Assembly: GCA_029204225.1 (NCBI GenBank)
Contig: CM055101.1
Location: 57,368,806-57,432,805, forward strand
Source: Diphasiastrum complanatum
Lineage: Eukaryota; Streptophyta; Lycopodiopsida; Lycopodiales; Lycopodiaceae
DNA length: 64,000 nucleotides
Reading direction: 5' to 3'
A model generated the notes under the pieces. It did not search any database and was not told the origin of the DNA. It saw nothing but the letters and a program-made list of their open reading frames with translations. Numbering within the stretch: the first letter of the stretch is position 1; each line of letters opens with the position of its first letter. A program made the translations under genes and the position numbers. This document shows positions 34,046-44,062 of the stretch, in pieces.

Positions 34046-35936
34046 TTGAGATTTCAAACTCAGGACGTGGCAAGATTTTTTTGTGTAGGGCCTCGGTCCT
34101 CGGTCAAGAGATCTTGTTGTGTTTCAATGGTGAGTGAAACTAGGCTCGATTTGGTCCAAACGAGAGTCATGGAGCTCGGCCAGGTAAGGAGCGTGAAGCC
34201 TCGGTCGAGAATGGAGCTATACGTCGGTCGAAACCAAGGTGACGAGTTCGGTTAAGATGCTTATGTAATACTTCAGATAGATGCTTTGGCAGCACAGATC
34301 GGAAAGGTGGTATGATTATAAATGTCTGTGTAGCAGCGGGAAAGACGCCAAACGTTTACAGACTCCAACCAAAATCTGTGAACATGGTTTTTTAGTACTC
34401 TTTCTGCTTCTTACTTCGTTACTTCTGGGGTGGTTTCTACTCTAAACCCTAGGTGTTCCTGTCTGTTTCTGGAACTCAATTCCTTTCAGTTGGGTCCACT
34501 TGTTTAGAACTATTTCCAGACAGATTATTTGTCAGTTTAACGTTTGAATTCCCAGCTTGTCAGTGGGATGAAACAGTTTTGTCACTCTAGCTACATGCAT
34601 TTACAAGCCATGCAACCAATCCTTGCTCAAGTACATGTTAACATTCTGAATCAAAGAGCAATCTACAAATTTATCTACCAAACTATTCTAAGAAATCAGG
34701 AAGCATAAAAATAACAAGTTTAAACTACACAACAAGAACAAAAATCAAGAACCTAACTACCTACAAGATACTAGCATCCCAAAAATGAAGAAACACCCAT
34801 TTCTTGATGCTTGGAATACCCAATAACAATCAAGGACATGATTGTTGGTGAATAAGCAAAATCAGATCCACAATCTCAGCCTGTTTAGTTTACCTGGATG
34901 CTGAAAATTACAAAATCAAGAAATAAGAAAGCTAATCCTCATCTAAAGCTAATCCAAATCGGTTGAGATTTGAAACTCAAGACGTGGCAAGATTTTTTCG
35001 TGTAGGGCCTCAGTCCTCGGTCGAGAGATGTCCTGGTATTTCAATGGTGAATGAAACTAGGCTCGGTCTGGTCCAGACGTGAGTCGTGGAGCTCGACCAG
35101 GTAAGGAGCGTGAAGCCTCGGTCGAGAATGGAGCTATACGTCGGTCGAAACCAAGGTGACGAGTTCGGTTAAGATGCTTATGTAATACTTCAGATAGATG
35201 CTTTGGCAGCACAGATCGGAAAGGTGGTATGATTATAAATTTCCGTGTAGCAACGGGAAAGACGCCAAACGTTTACAGATTCCAACCAAAATCTGTGAAC
35301 ATGGTTTTTTAGTACTCTTTCTGCTTCTTACTTCGTTACTTCTGGGGTGGTTTCTACTCTAAACCCTAGGTGTTCCTGTCTGTTTCTGGAACTCAATTCC
35401 TTTCAGTTGGGTCCACTTGTTTAGAACTATTTCCAGACAGATTATTTGTCATTTTAACGTTTGAATTCCCAGCTTGTCAGTGGGATGAAACAGTTTTGTC
35501 ACTCTAGCTACATGCATTTACAAGCCATGCAACCAATCCTTGCTCAAGTACATGTTAACATTCTGAATCAAAGAGCAATCTACAAATTTATCTACCAAAC
35601 TATTCTAAGAAATCAGGAAGCATAAAAATAACAAGTTTAAACTACACAACAAGAACAAAAATCAAGAACCTAACTACCTACAAGATACTAGCATCCCAAA
35701 AATGAAGAAACACCCATTTCTTGATGCTTGGAATACCCAATAACAATCAAGGACATGATTGTTGGTGAATAAGCAAAATCAGATCCACAATCTCAGCCTG
35801 TTTAGTTTACCTGGATGCTGAAAATTACAAAATCAAGAAATAAGAAAGCTAATCCACATCTAAAGCTAATCCAAATCGGTCGAGATTTGAAACTCAAGAC
35901 GTGGCAAGATTTTTTCGTGTAGGGCCTCAGTCCTCT
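34046..35936. repeat. 917-bp tandem duplication, 2.06 copies
   Basis: The marker GACGTGGCAAGATTTTT occurs at 34,064, 34,981 and 35,898, exactly 917 bp apart both times. Copies 1 and 2 differ by only a handful of bases (such as AATGTCTGTG versus AATTTCCGTG). A third copy is cut after about 60 bp, at 35,936, by gypsy A sequence. No coding frame is open. The unit includes a stretch resembling an untranslated leader (TTCTACTCTAAACCCTAGG). Confidence 0.85.
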
Positions 35937-36808
35937 CTTAGTTCACGTAGATTGGTTGGTTCTGGAGATTCTTTATAAGCTCGACTTTATCTTTGTCGAT
36001 TTCTATTCCTCTGTTTGATATTCTATGTCCAAGTAATATTCCTACTTTCATACCCAAAAAACATTTCTCTGGATAAAGGGATAAACAAGTATCTCGACAC
36101 TGTTGCAATGTTAGTTTGAAATTCTGTAGGTGTGTCTTTATATCACTATATACACAGAAGTCATCAATAAATATTTCGAGAAAAGTTCTTAGGAAGGCAA
36201 CAAAAATTAAGATCATGATTCGCTGAAAAGTCGTTGGTGCATTGCAAAGACCAAAGGGCATAAGTGCCCCAATCTGTGGCAAATGTGGTCTTTGAACAAT
36301 CCTCTTTTTGCACTCCAACCTGATTATAACCAGAGAAACCGTCACAAAAATTGTAACGCTCTTGACCAACAACCTGATCTAAGATGGAATCAGTGAAGGG
36401 TAGAGGATGATGATCCTTTCTTGTGGCAGCATTGAGCTTGCGAAAATCCTGGCATATTCGTATTTTGTCAGTCTTCTTTTTTGGAACAACAACAATGGGT
36501 GAAACCCATTCACTACTTAAGATGAGATAGATAATACCTGCCTTAAGGTGCTTGTTGAGTTTGTCCTTATCCACGAGGGAGTACTTTGGATTGAGACGAT
36601 ATTGTCTCTGTCAAACAAGTACAACATCTTCTTTAAGATCAATACGGTGCTCTCCGAATTCTGCAGGTATACATTTCAAATCGTCGAGCGACCAGGCAAA
36701 AACACCTTGATACTCCTTCAGCAATTCAGTAAATTCCCCCAACTCCGATTATCCAAGTGACTTTGAACCATGCACAAATCTGTCAAGTGCAAGTTCAATT
36801 AGTTCAGT
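35937..36808 (-). pseudogene. Gypsy family A copy 3: RT part
   Basis: Minus-strand RT blocks include GIIYLILSSEWVSPIVVVPKKK, RICQDFRKLNAATRKDHHPL, a palm FIDDFCVYSD and GILLGHRISNRGIEIDKDK, with one frameshift near 36,180-36,370. RNase H is lost at 35,937. Upstream it reaches the linker (FVH.SKSLG at about 36,750) and stops at the chromovirus insertion. Its 5' portion resumes at 42,618, so these are two halves of one interrupted copy. Confidence 0.88.
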
Positions 36809-36813
36809 AGAAT
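36809..36813. other. Target-site duplication AGAAT, left
   Basis: AGAAT lies immediately outside the TGTAATAG end at 36,814 and is repeated immediately outside the other end at 42,613-42,617. In gypsy A copy 2 the uninterrupted sequence is GGATTCTACTAAACTAATTG, which contains the single original ATTCT. Confidence 0.85.
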
Positions 36814-37169
36814 TGTAATAGATCCTAACACCACAGTAGGGCAAACACTAACTGGTCCACCCAACCTTGCCTACTCCCTGATAGAGTAAGCCCCTCCTAG
36901 CCCAGTGTGAGGACTGGTAGCATGCAACTACCAAGTGTCGGCCACGTGGCACTGACGTGGTCGACTGCACGTCGGGACCCAACTGGGGGCCCTATCCTGC
37001 TGACAGGGTCCCTAGGCTGTGTTAGGCCCGCCATGGCTATGGACCGTGCTGGGGCACACTACTCACACTGTCTTGCCCTGTTGGTCATGTACGCTGGACA
37101 CGACCCTGACTGTGGTATCTGACCTATCTGTGTTCTCTAGGGTTCGGCACTGGTTACGAGCTCGTAACA
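36814..37169 (-). mobile_element. Chromovirus 3' LTR (left), 356 bp
   Basis: Read on the minus strand it begins TGTTACGAGCTCGTAACC directly after the polypurine tract and ends CTATTACA at the target duplication, so it is a correctly placed 3' LTR. The first 16 bases after the T form a palindrome (GTTACGAGCTCGTAAC). It has the same length as the right-hand LTR (42,257-42,612) but the opposite orientation. Confidence 0.88.
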
Positions 37170-37184
37170 CTCCCTCCCCCTTAA
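37170..37184 (-). other. Polypurine tract
   Basis: On the minus strand TTAAGGGGGAGGGAG directly precedes the TGTTACG start of the 3' LTR. It overlaps the stop codon of pol (TAA). Confidence 0.85.
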
Positions 37185-40100
37185 GAACCGTCTTGGTCCT
37201 CTAAGACAAAGTCTGGAAAAATCTTGCGAAGGACGCTGCCTCTTTCCCAAGTGGCATTCTCAACAGGCTGATCATTCCACTTAACCAGATATTCTCGGTA
37301 TAGAGTATGACGAGTCTGCGTCTCTCTACTATCAAGAATTTCCTCTGGTTTATGTGGAGGTTGTTGAGGATCCAATGGGAGAACTAGAACACTGTCCCCT
37401 ACCAGATTATCTGATCTGGTTAAGGCTTTTCGTAACTGACTTACATGAAAAACTGGAAAAACCTTACTGCTGTGTGGGAGTTCTAGTTCATAGGTGACCT
37501 CGCCTAGTCTCCTACTGATGGTAAAGGGACCACAATACCTTGGAGACAACTTAGCACACACTCCTGATTTGAGGGTTTTAGAGTCAACTGGGACTCTCAA
37601 GTAGACTTTCTCACCAGTGGAGAACTGCACATCCCGTCTGTGTGGATCTGCATAATGCCTGGCTCGATCCTAGGACTGCCTAATGCTACGCTTAGCATGT
37701 TCTATCATCTGGTTTAGGTCTTCTAAAAAGTTTCTGGCTGCTTCAACTTTTTCTTGTTTAAACCCTACAGCTGTGGGTGAGCGTGGCTGAAAACCGTACA
37801 TCAGCATAAATGGGCTGTATCCCGTAGCTGAATGTTTGGTACTGTTGTAAGCAAACTCTAATATCGAGAGATACTCCTCCCAATTAGTCTGTCTCTTGCT
37901 GACGTATGCACGAAGCATATCCTCCAGCACTTGATTTACCCTTTCTGTTTGACCGTCCGTCTGTGGATGGTCGATGGTACTCATATTAAGTTTAGTATGG
38001 AGATGATGGAATACTGCCTTCCAAAAATTTCCAGTAAACTTACTGTCCCGGTCGCTGACTATGCCGGAAGGTAGACCGTACAATTTAAATAGCCCGTCTA
38101 CAAACAACCTCGCTAACTCTGGAGCTCTAACGGTTGTTTTGGTCGGAATAAATTGAGCCATTTTGGTCAGACGGTCAACTGTGACCCATATAGCGTCATT
38201 ACCCTTTTGGGTTTTAGGCAGGCCTACTATAAAATCCATGGAGATACTCTCCCATTTACCAGCTGGTATTTCTAAGGGATGCAACAACCCTCCTGCCTTT
38301 AAACGCTCTGCTTTATTTACTTGACATTTCTGGCAACTGGTTACATACTGGTGGACGTCCTTTTTCATACTGGGCCAGAAAAATTGCCTACGAAGAAGCT
38401 CATAGGTCTTCTGTATGCCTGGGTGTCCCGCGCTAGGATTGTCATGACATTCATATAGGACCTGCTGCCTATAATCCTCTGAATTGGGGACACATACTCT
38501 ATCTCTATAGAGCAAGTACTCATCCTGAATGGAATACTGTTTCCATTTGAATCCTTGAGTCAACTGACCCTCAACCACTGGGGTTTGCTTGGGTAATACA
38601 GGCTCAGAATCCTCAACGTCATCTGATGATGTATACTCGGACTCATCATCATCCTCAACGGAAGCTGCCGTATTCTTGGATGAACTGGCACCAGCCCCGG
38701 AAACTGGTTCTGGAGTCTGTAACTGTCTGTTCTGGACTGAGTTCCAGATAATAGAGAAGAATGCATCATGCTGGCATTTTCCTCTCAAGGACTCGAGTAA
38801 CTCATTACGAATCTGAGTAAAACTCAGCTCGTTTATCATAGGCATTCTGCTAAGGGCATCTGCTACTGTATTGAATTTTCCACGCCTATATCTGATAGAC
38901 ATGTCAAACTCTTGCATCAACTCTGCCCAACGAGCTTTCCGACCTCTAAGCTCAGGTTGATTGCAAAGGTATCTGAGACTCTCATGGTCTGTCAGGACCT
39001 CAAAGTTGGCACCATACAAATAATGCCTCCAAGTCTTAAGAGCATGGACTATAGAAAAGAGTTCCTTTTCATAGGCACTATACCTAGTCTGTGCTGGCTC
39101 GAGTTTTTTACTCTCGAACGCAACTGGTCGTCCACCCTGAGTTAGCACAGCACCTACTGCAAAGTCGCTAGCATCTGTTTCGACCACAAATGGCTGATTG
39201 GGGTCGACGACCTTTAAAACTGGTGCTGTAGCTAAGGCTGTTTTGAGAGCATCAAAGCTCTCCTGTTGTGCGGACTCCCAAATGAACTCCTTTCCCTTCC
39301 CCTTAAGGAGATTTGTCATAGGGACTGCTATCTGAGCATATTCCTTGACAAATCGTCTGTAATATCCCGCGAGACCAAGAAAGATTTGAAGTTCCAAAAT
39401 ATTCTGAGGTCTCAGCCAACTGAGTATGGCTTTAACCTTATTTGGGTCCATCTTAATCCCATCTGAAGAGATAATGTGACCCAAATATGCTACTTCTTCA
39501 CCGAAGAATTCACACTTGGATTGTTTAGCATAAAGCTTATGCTTTCTGAGCAGTCGAAACACCTTTCTGAGGTGTTTTAGATGCTCCTTCCTGGTTTTGC
39601 TGTAAACGAGGATGTCATCTAAAAATACGACTACAAATTTACCCAAGTATGGTCTGAGGACACTGTTCATCAAGGTCATAAAGGTAGCTGGAGCATTTGT
39701 GAGCCCAAATGGCATCACCTTAAACTCATAATGACCGTGACGAGTCCTAAAAGCTGTTTTTGAGACATCTTCCGATTTTATACGGACTTGATGATATCCC
39801 GATCTGAGGTCTATTTTGCTGAAAAACTTAGCCCCGTCGAGTTGATCAAACAACTCGTCTGCCCGAGGCATAGGGTATTTATTCTTAATTGTGACTTTAT
39901 TGAGGGCTCTGTAATCTACGCAAAGACGCATAGACCCCTCCTTCTTTTTCACCAATAGGACTGGTGAGGCCCATGGTGAACTACTGGTCTGAATTTGGCC
40001 TTTCCCAAGATAGTTTGTTAACTGCCTAGTTATTTCTTCATCCTCTGTTCGGCTGACCCGATACGGAGGTTTAGAAACAGGTGCTGTACCTGGTACTAGG

Positions 40101-41713
40101 TTTATTACATGATCTACCTCTCTGCTAGGTGGTAAACCATGTGGCAAATCTTCAGGAAAAACATCTTTAAATTTAGACAATAAAGTTTCTAATTTACTGA
40201 TTTTTTGCTGAATAGAACTGGAAATAGAAACTTCAGGAATAAACTGAAAGTCACATAAGAATACCTGATGGTCTTCGTCTCCGATTAGCTGACAGAGCTC
40301 TGAACTGCAGACCATAGGGCTGTTGGGAACATCATGCTCCCCATGCAACTGGATCTCTCGGCCTTTATACTGAAAGCTGAGGGTGTTCTCCTGATAGTTT
40401 CTATGGAGGGAAGGTCCTAAACTGTAGAGCCAATCTCTCCCGAGAACAATGTCTGTTCGATCCAGGTGCATTATCTGAAAGTTTATTTGATCTTTGTACC
40501 CCTGAATACCAAGATTTAACTTACTTACCATAGTTTCCCATATTTTTTTATCTTCACCCTTAGCTAATGAAACTATGTACCTATGCTGACTAGGTACTTC
40601 TGATAGTTTAAGCTTTTTAACCAGGGTGTGGTTGATGAAATTATGGGTTGCCCCATCATCAACCATGACTCTTACTGACTGGTTACCAACTTTCCCATGC
40701 ATACGTACTAGGTCATGCGGCCCAAAGCTGAAGGGTCTCGCTAGCATTGCAGAGGTCAGCTGGCAACAGTGTTCATGATCTTCATGATACACTTTGATCT
40801 CGGAAGCTGCCGAGTCACTGGGGAAACATACAGTCTGAACAAGATGAACTTGTTTTTTATCTTTTTTAGTGAAAGGCCCCTTGGGACACTGTCTGACTGT
40901 GTGTCCCTTGCCCATACACACAAAGCACAAACGTTCTTGTTTGGCTTTCTCAAAATCATCTGGTTTTAAGGGCTGTATGAGTGAAGGACGTTTCTGAGGA
41001 GCTTCACCTTTAAATTTATCTTCTTTCTTTCTTTTTAAAAATTTCTTTTTAAATTGAAAGTCTTTCTGAGGAAGCTGCTCAGAAAGTGGTTGTTGTCTCG
41101 CTCTCTTCCTACCCACTGAATCATCATAGATTTGAGCATATCTGAGAGCTTGCTCAAGGGTAGTAGGCGAGTTTCTCTGGACCTCTACTTTATATTCATC
41201 TTTGAGGCCACGGACAAATCCCCTGATTTTTTGATAGTCATCCATATTTTTAATCTTTAAAATTGCCTCTCGATACTGCGAGATATATTGGATGAGGGAC
41301 TTGTCCATTACTGTTCTTTCCCAGGCTTCCCAGGCTCTATCAAGTTCATTCTCTGGTAGAAATTCTCTTAGGAAAGCTTCTTCAAAAGCTTTCCATGACC
41401 GGGGAGTCTGCCCAGTCTCCTGGAGATTTAACCACCACTTATAGGCCATAGGCCCTAAAGAAAGACTGGCCTCAATTGCTTGCAAATGGTCAGGGGTCTG
41501 TTTAAGAGCATGAATGTTCTTCCATTTGCTGAGGAAGGTTTGTAGAATATCTGCATTTCTATCCTTCTCTTCCCCATTAAAAGTAGGAGGCTTTAAATCT
41601 TTAAAAACACTGGGGTGAGACCGTAAAGTCTCACCCGAAACTGATGGAAGTGGAGAAGGGGATAACTGAGAAGTGGAGAGAGGCTTCGACGAACTTGAAA
41701 CAGAAGCCTTGGC
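37181..41713 (-). CDS. Chromovirus gag-pol polyprotein, nearly intact
   Basis: One minus-strand frame runs from 41,713 to TAA at 37,181, broken only by TAG at 37,670-37,672. Taking Met at 41,485 as residue 1, domains lie roughly as follows. Gag capsid 1-105 ([13 protein letters not shown]); zinc knuckle [14 protein letters not shown] near 187. Protease [12 protein letters not shown] near 275. RT 420-690 with [27 protein letters not shown] and [10 protein letters not shown]. RNase H 765-900 ([35 protein letters not shown]). Integrase has an HHCC finger (GHPG...CQKCQ) and catalytic D, D, E ([28 protein letters not shown]). After the TAG come the GPF/Y-like module (YCGPFTI) and a chromodomain ([20 protein letters not shown]) of the kind that steers integration to modified histones. 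No start codon remains in its proper place because the 5' end is rearranged. Confidence 0.93.
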
Positions 41714-41925
41714 TTACAGAAAAGGGAAGGAACCCATGGAAGTAGAAGAACAGGAACAGTTCGCCGAAGAACTCGACGAACTGGTTACCAAGGAGCAGTT
41801 CCTCCAATTGGTAACAGAAGTGGATGAACTGAAGCTAGCATTAGCCAATTTCAAGTCCAGTGTGGACGACTCGTTCGCTGAACTCAAAAACTTGATTTTG
41901 AGCTCCGCGAAAGGAAGCCTTCCCT
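41673..41925 (+). pseudogene. Gag N-terminal coiled coil on the opposite strand
   Basis: On the plus strand a frame reads EEQEQFAEELDELVTKEQFL, then VTEVDELKLALANFKSSVDD, an acidic heptad-rich coiled coil like the N-terminus of many gypsy gag proteins. It runs into the LTR copy at 41,926. The main gag reads on the other strand and begins, with a Ser/Pro linker ([19 protein letters not shown]), right beside it. The natural order would be coiled coil, linker, capsid on one strand, so a strand switch lies at about 41,640-41,720. Confidence 0.6.
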
Positions 41926-42252
41926 CTCGTAACCAGTGCCGAACCCTAGAGAACACAGATAGGTCAGATACCATAGTCAGGGTCGTGTCCAGCGTACATG
42001 ACCAACAGGGCAAGACAGTGTGAGTAGTGTGCCCCAGCACGGTCCATAGCCATGGCGGGCCTAACACAGCCTAGGGACCCTGTCAGCAGGATAGGGCCCC
42101 CAGTTGGGTCCCGACGTGCAGTCGATCACGTCAGTGCCACGTGGCCGACACTTGGCAGTTGCATGCTACCAGTCCTCACACTGGGCTAGGAGGGGCTTAC
42201 TCTATCAGGGAGTAGGCAAGGTTGGGTGGATCAGTTAGTGTTTGCCCTACTG
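41926..42252 (+). mobile_element. Truncated chromovirus LTR, right inner copy
   Basis: This LTR copy is oriented + and lacks the first 9 bases (TGTTACGAG) and the last 20. It is joined to the gag coiled-coil piece on the left and, through AGAG, to a complete LTR on the right. It differs from the complete copies at only a few positions. Confidence 0.85.
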
Positions 42253-42256
42253 AGAG

Positions 42257-42612
42257 TGTTACGAGCTCGTAACCAGTGCCGAACCCTAGAGAACACAGAT
42301 AGGTCAGATACCACAGTCAGGGTCGTGTCCAGCGTACATGACCAACAGGGCAAGACAGTGTGAGTAGTGTGCCCCAGCACGGTCCATAGCCATGGCGGGC
42401 CTAACACAGCCTAGGGACCCTGTCAGCAGGATAGGGCCCCCAGTTGGGTCCCGACGTGCAGTCGACCACGTCAGTGCCACGTGGCCGACACTTGGCAGTT
42501 GCATGCTACCAGTCCTCACAATGGGCTAGGAGGGGCTTACTCTATCAGGGAGTAGGCAAGGTTGGGTGGATCAGTTAGTGTTTGCCCTACTGTGGTGTTA
42601 GGATCTATTACA
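42257..42612 (+). mobile_element. Complete chromovirus LTR, right outer copy, inverted
   Basis: This 356-bp LTR reads TGTTACGAGC to CTATTACA on the plus strand, opposite to the LTR at 36,814-37,169. Its U5 end abuts the AGAAT target duplication. No primer-binding site follows it inside the element. Confidence 0.88.
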
Positions 42613-42617
42613 AGAAT
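42613..42617. other. Target-site duplication AGAAT, right
   Basis: This is the match of 36,809-36,813, directly outside CTATTACA. Confidence 0.85.
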
Positions 42618-44062
42618 CTAGTAAAATGATACCTTTTGTCATATTGTCACGACTCCAGGTGATTATTTGTTCTGTTGGCTTACCTCAATTTTTGGTTTCA
42701 CCAGTCTGAAATCTCAACTCTCTGGATTTCCAATGAACACTTGCGTTTGATTGATAAAGCCAGGGCCATCCAATTAGCACAGAATAAGATGACAAACCAA
42801 GTGGTCTGATAACTATGAAATTCATTGTGAAAGGCTTGGCTTGAATGTAAACAGTGACATCCTTCAATTTTCCACTAGGTTTTCGTCACGTCGAATCAGC
42901 TAACTTGATATTTTGCTATGTTGGTTGAATGTCAGTCAGCCCAAAGCATGAGCTGTGTCTTCTGTTATTATGTTCGCGTTGGAACCAGAGTCTATTGGCA
43001 CTTTTTCAGTCAGACATCCCGCAATGGTAACATCAATTTCAGGTGCACCGAGATCACCTAAATCAATAGATAAAATACCAACATCTGGCAAAAAAACTTT
43101 TTTCTTCTTTTTAGGGGCAGAAAGACCTTTCAGTTGCTTTATGTAATAAGTGTTATCTGCCAACAGCTGCTCAAAAGTGATGTTTGGATGAAGAGATCCA
43201 ATATCAATCACTATGTCATAGTCCTTCGTCTTCGATTTCGAGATTGGCTTGTCAATAACAGCACTAGACAATTTAGTCTTCATGATTTCGTCGTCCTCTT
43301 CTCTAAACGTGACCACCTTCTTCTTCAGCAGCTGACTGAAGTTTAGAGTTGATAATTTCTTTTGCTTCTGTTGAGATATCTTTTGCAAATAATTTTGCAG
43401 CATCGTGGTCATAGTCGGGATCATCTTTAAGATCTTCTTTAGTGATAGATTTGTTCGTTGACTTGCTAGAAGATTTCTTCTTTGAGGATTTTCTGTATTT
43501 CGTTGAAGATTTATGTTCGGGTTTCAAGAAGCCTTTGTTTCTTGTTGTGACTTTAAATATCTTCTCTACGTCACTTGGCCAGGACTGGTCATCTATCTTC
43601 GCCAATTTTCCTTTAACAATATCAATCATCTGCACAACAACATCAGTTGAAGCTTTTGCTTTTGAGTCTGCAGCAGCTGGCGTTGCTACATACTGATATT
43701 TGGGTTGTGGTTTCTGCGGTTGAGGGCAGTCAGGATACTTATTTCCAGGCTCCCTACAGTTCGAGCATAACGGTACATAACCAATCGACTTTCACGGTTG
43801 AGGAAAGAAGGAGAAAAATGTCGTGGCTCTCTGTAGTTGTAACGGTTGCAGTTTGAGACTTTGTTGGTCCAACGAATTCAGGAGGATTATGTCTTCTTGG
43901 TGCAAACTTTGGTCTATCCTACTTGGCTGATGCTACAGGAGCTTGAACATAGTTAGTAGTCACATCATTCTGAAAAATAAAAAGTACCTCCTAGGCAGAA
44001 TCTTCAATATACTTGACATTCACAGTGATGTAGTCTTCCTTAGTATGTCCAAAAGTTCCACA
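42618..44062 (-). pseudogene. Gypsy family A copy 3: gag zinc knuckles and protease
   Basis: From right to left on the minus strand: nucleocapsid remnants (44,060-43,720, knuckles degraded); a lysine-rich linker (43,635-43,303); DIGSLHPNITFEQLLADNTY; LSIDLGDLGAPEIDVTIAGC; protease active site PIDSGSNANIIT (asparagine for the usual serine-valine); then VYIQAKPFTMNFIVIRPLG and SVLIGWPWLYQSNASVHWK. Frameshifts occur near 43,300 and 42,930. About 320 bp of linker present in copy 2 is deleted at the left edge. It joins the RT part at 35,937-36,808 if the chromovirus is removed. Confidence 0.88.

Larger units (their letters stand above)
36814..42612 (-). mobile_element. Ty3/gypsy chromovirus with inverted LTRs
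   Basis: The element is 5,799 bp, starts TG and ends CA, and is flanked by a perfect 5-bp target duplication (AGAAT). It interrupts gypsy A copy 3. The gag-pol reads on the minus strand with its polypurine tract and 3' LTR at the left. At the right, where the 5' LTR and primer site should be, there are two tandem LTR copies in the opposite orientation plus a short gag-like piece on the plus strand. Both outer ends are therefore U5 ends (TGTAATAGATCC when read inward). LTR copies differ by only a few bases, so insertion was recent. Confidence 0.9.

Noticed and set aside
41714-42067. 117-residue minus-strand frame joining LTR and serine-rich sequence
   Set aside because: Its serine runs are the antisense of an acidic coiled coil on the plus strand, and half of it is LTR.
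36814-42612. Chromovirus as a DNA transposon because of its terminal inverted repeats
   Set aside because: It has polypurine tract, integrase, TG...CA ends and a 5-bp target duplication; the inverted repeats are the element's own LTRs.
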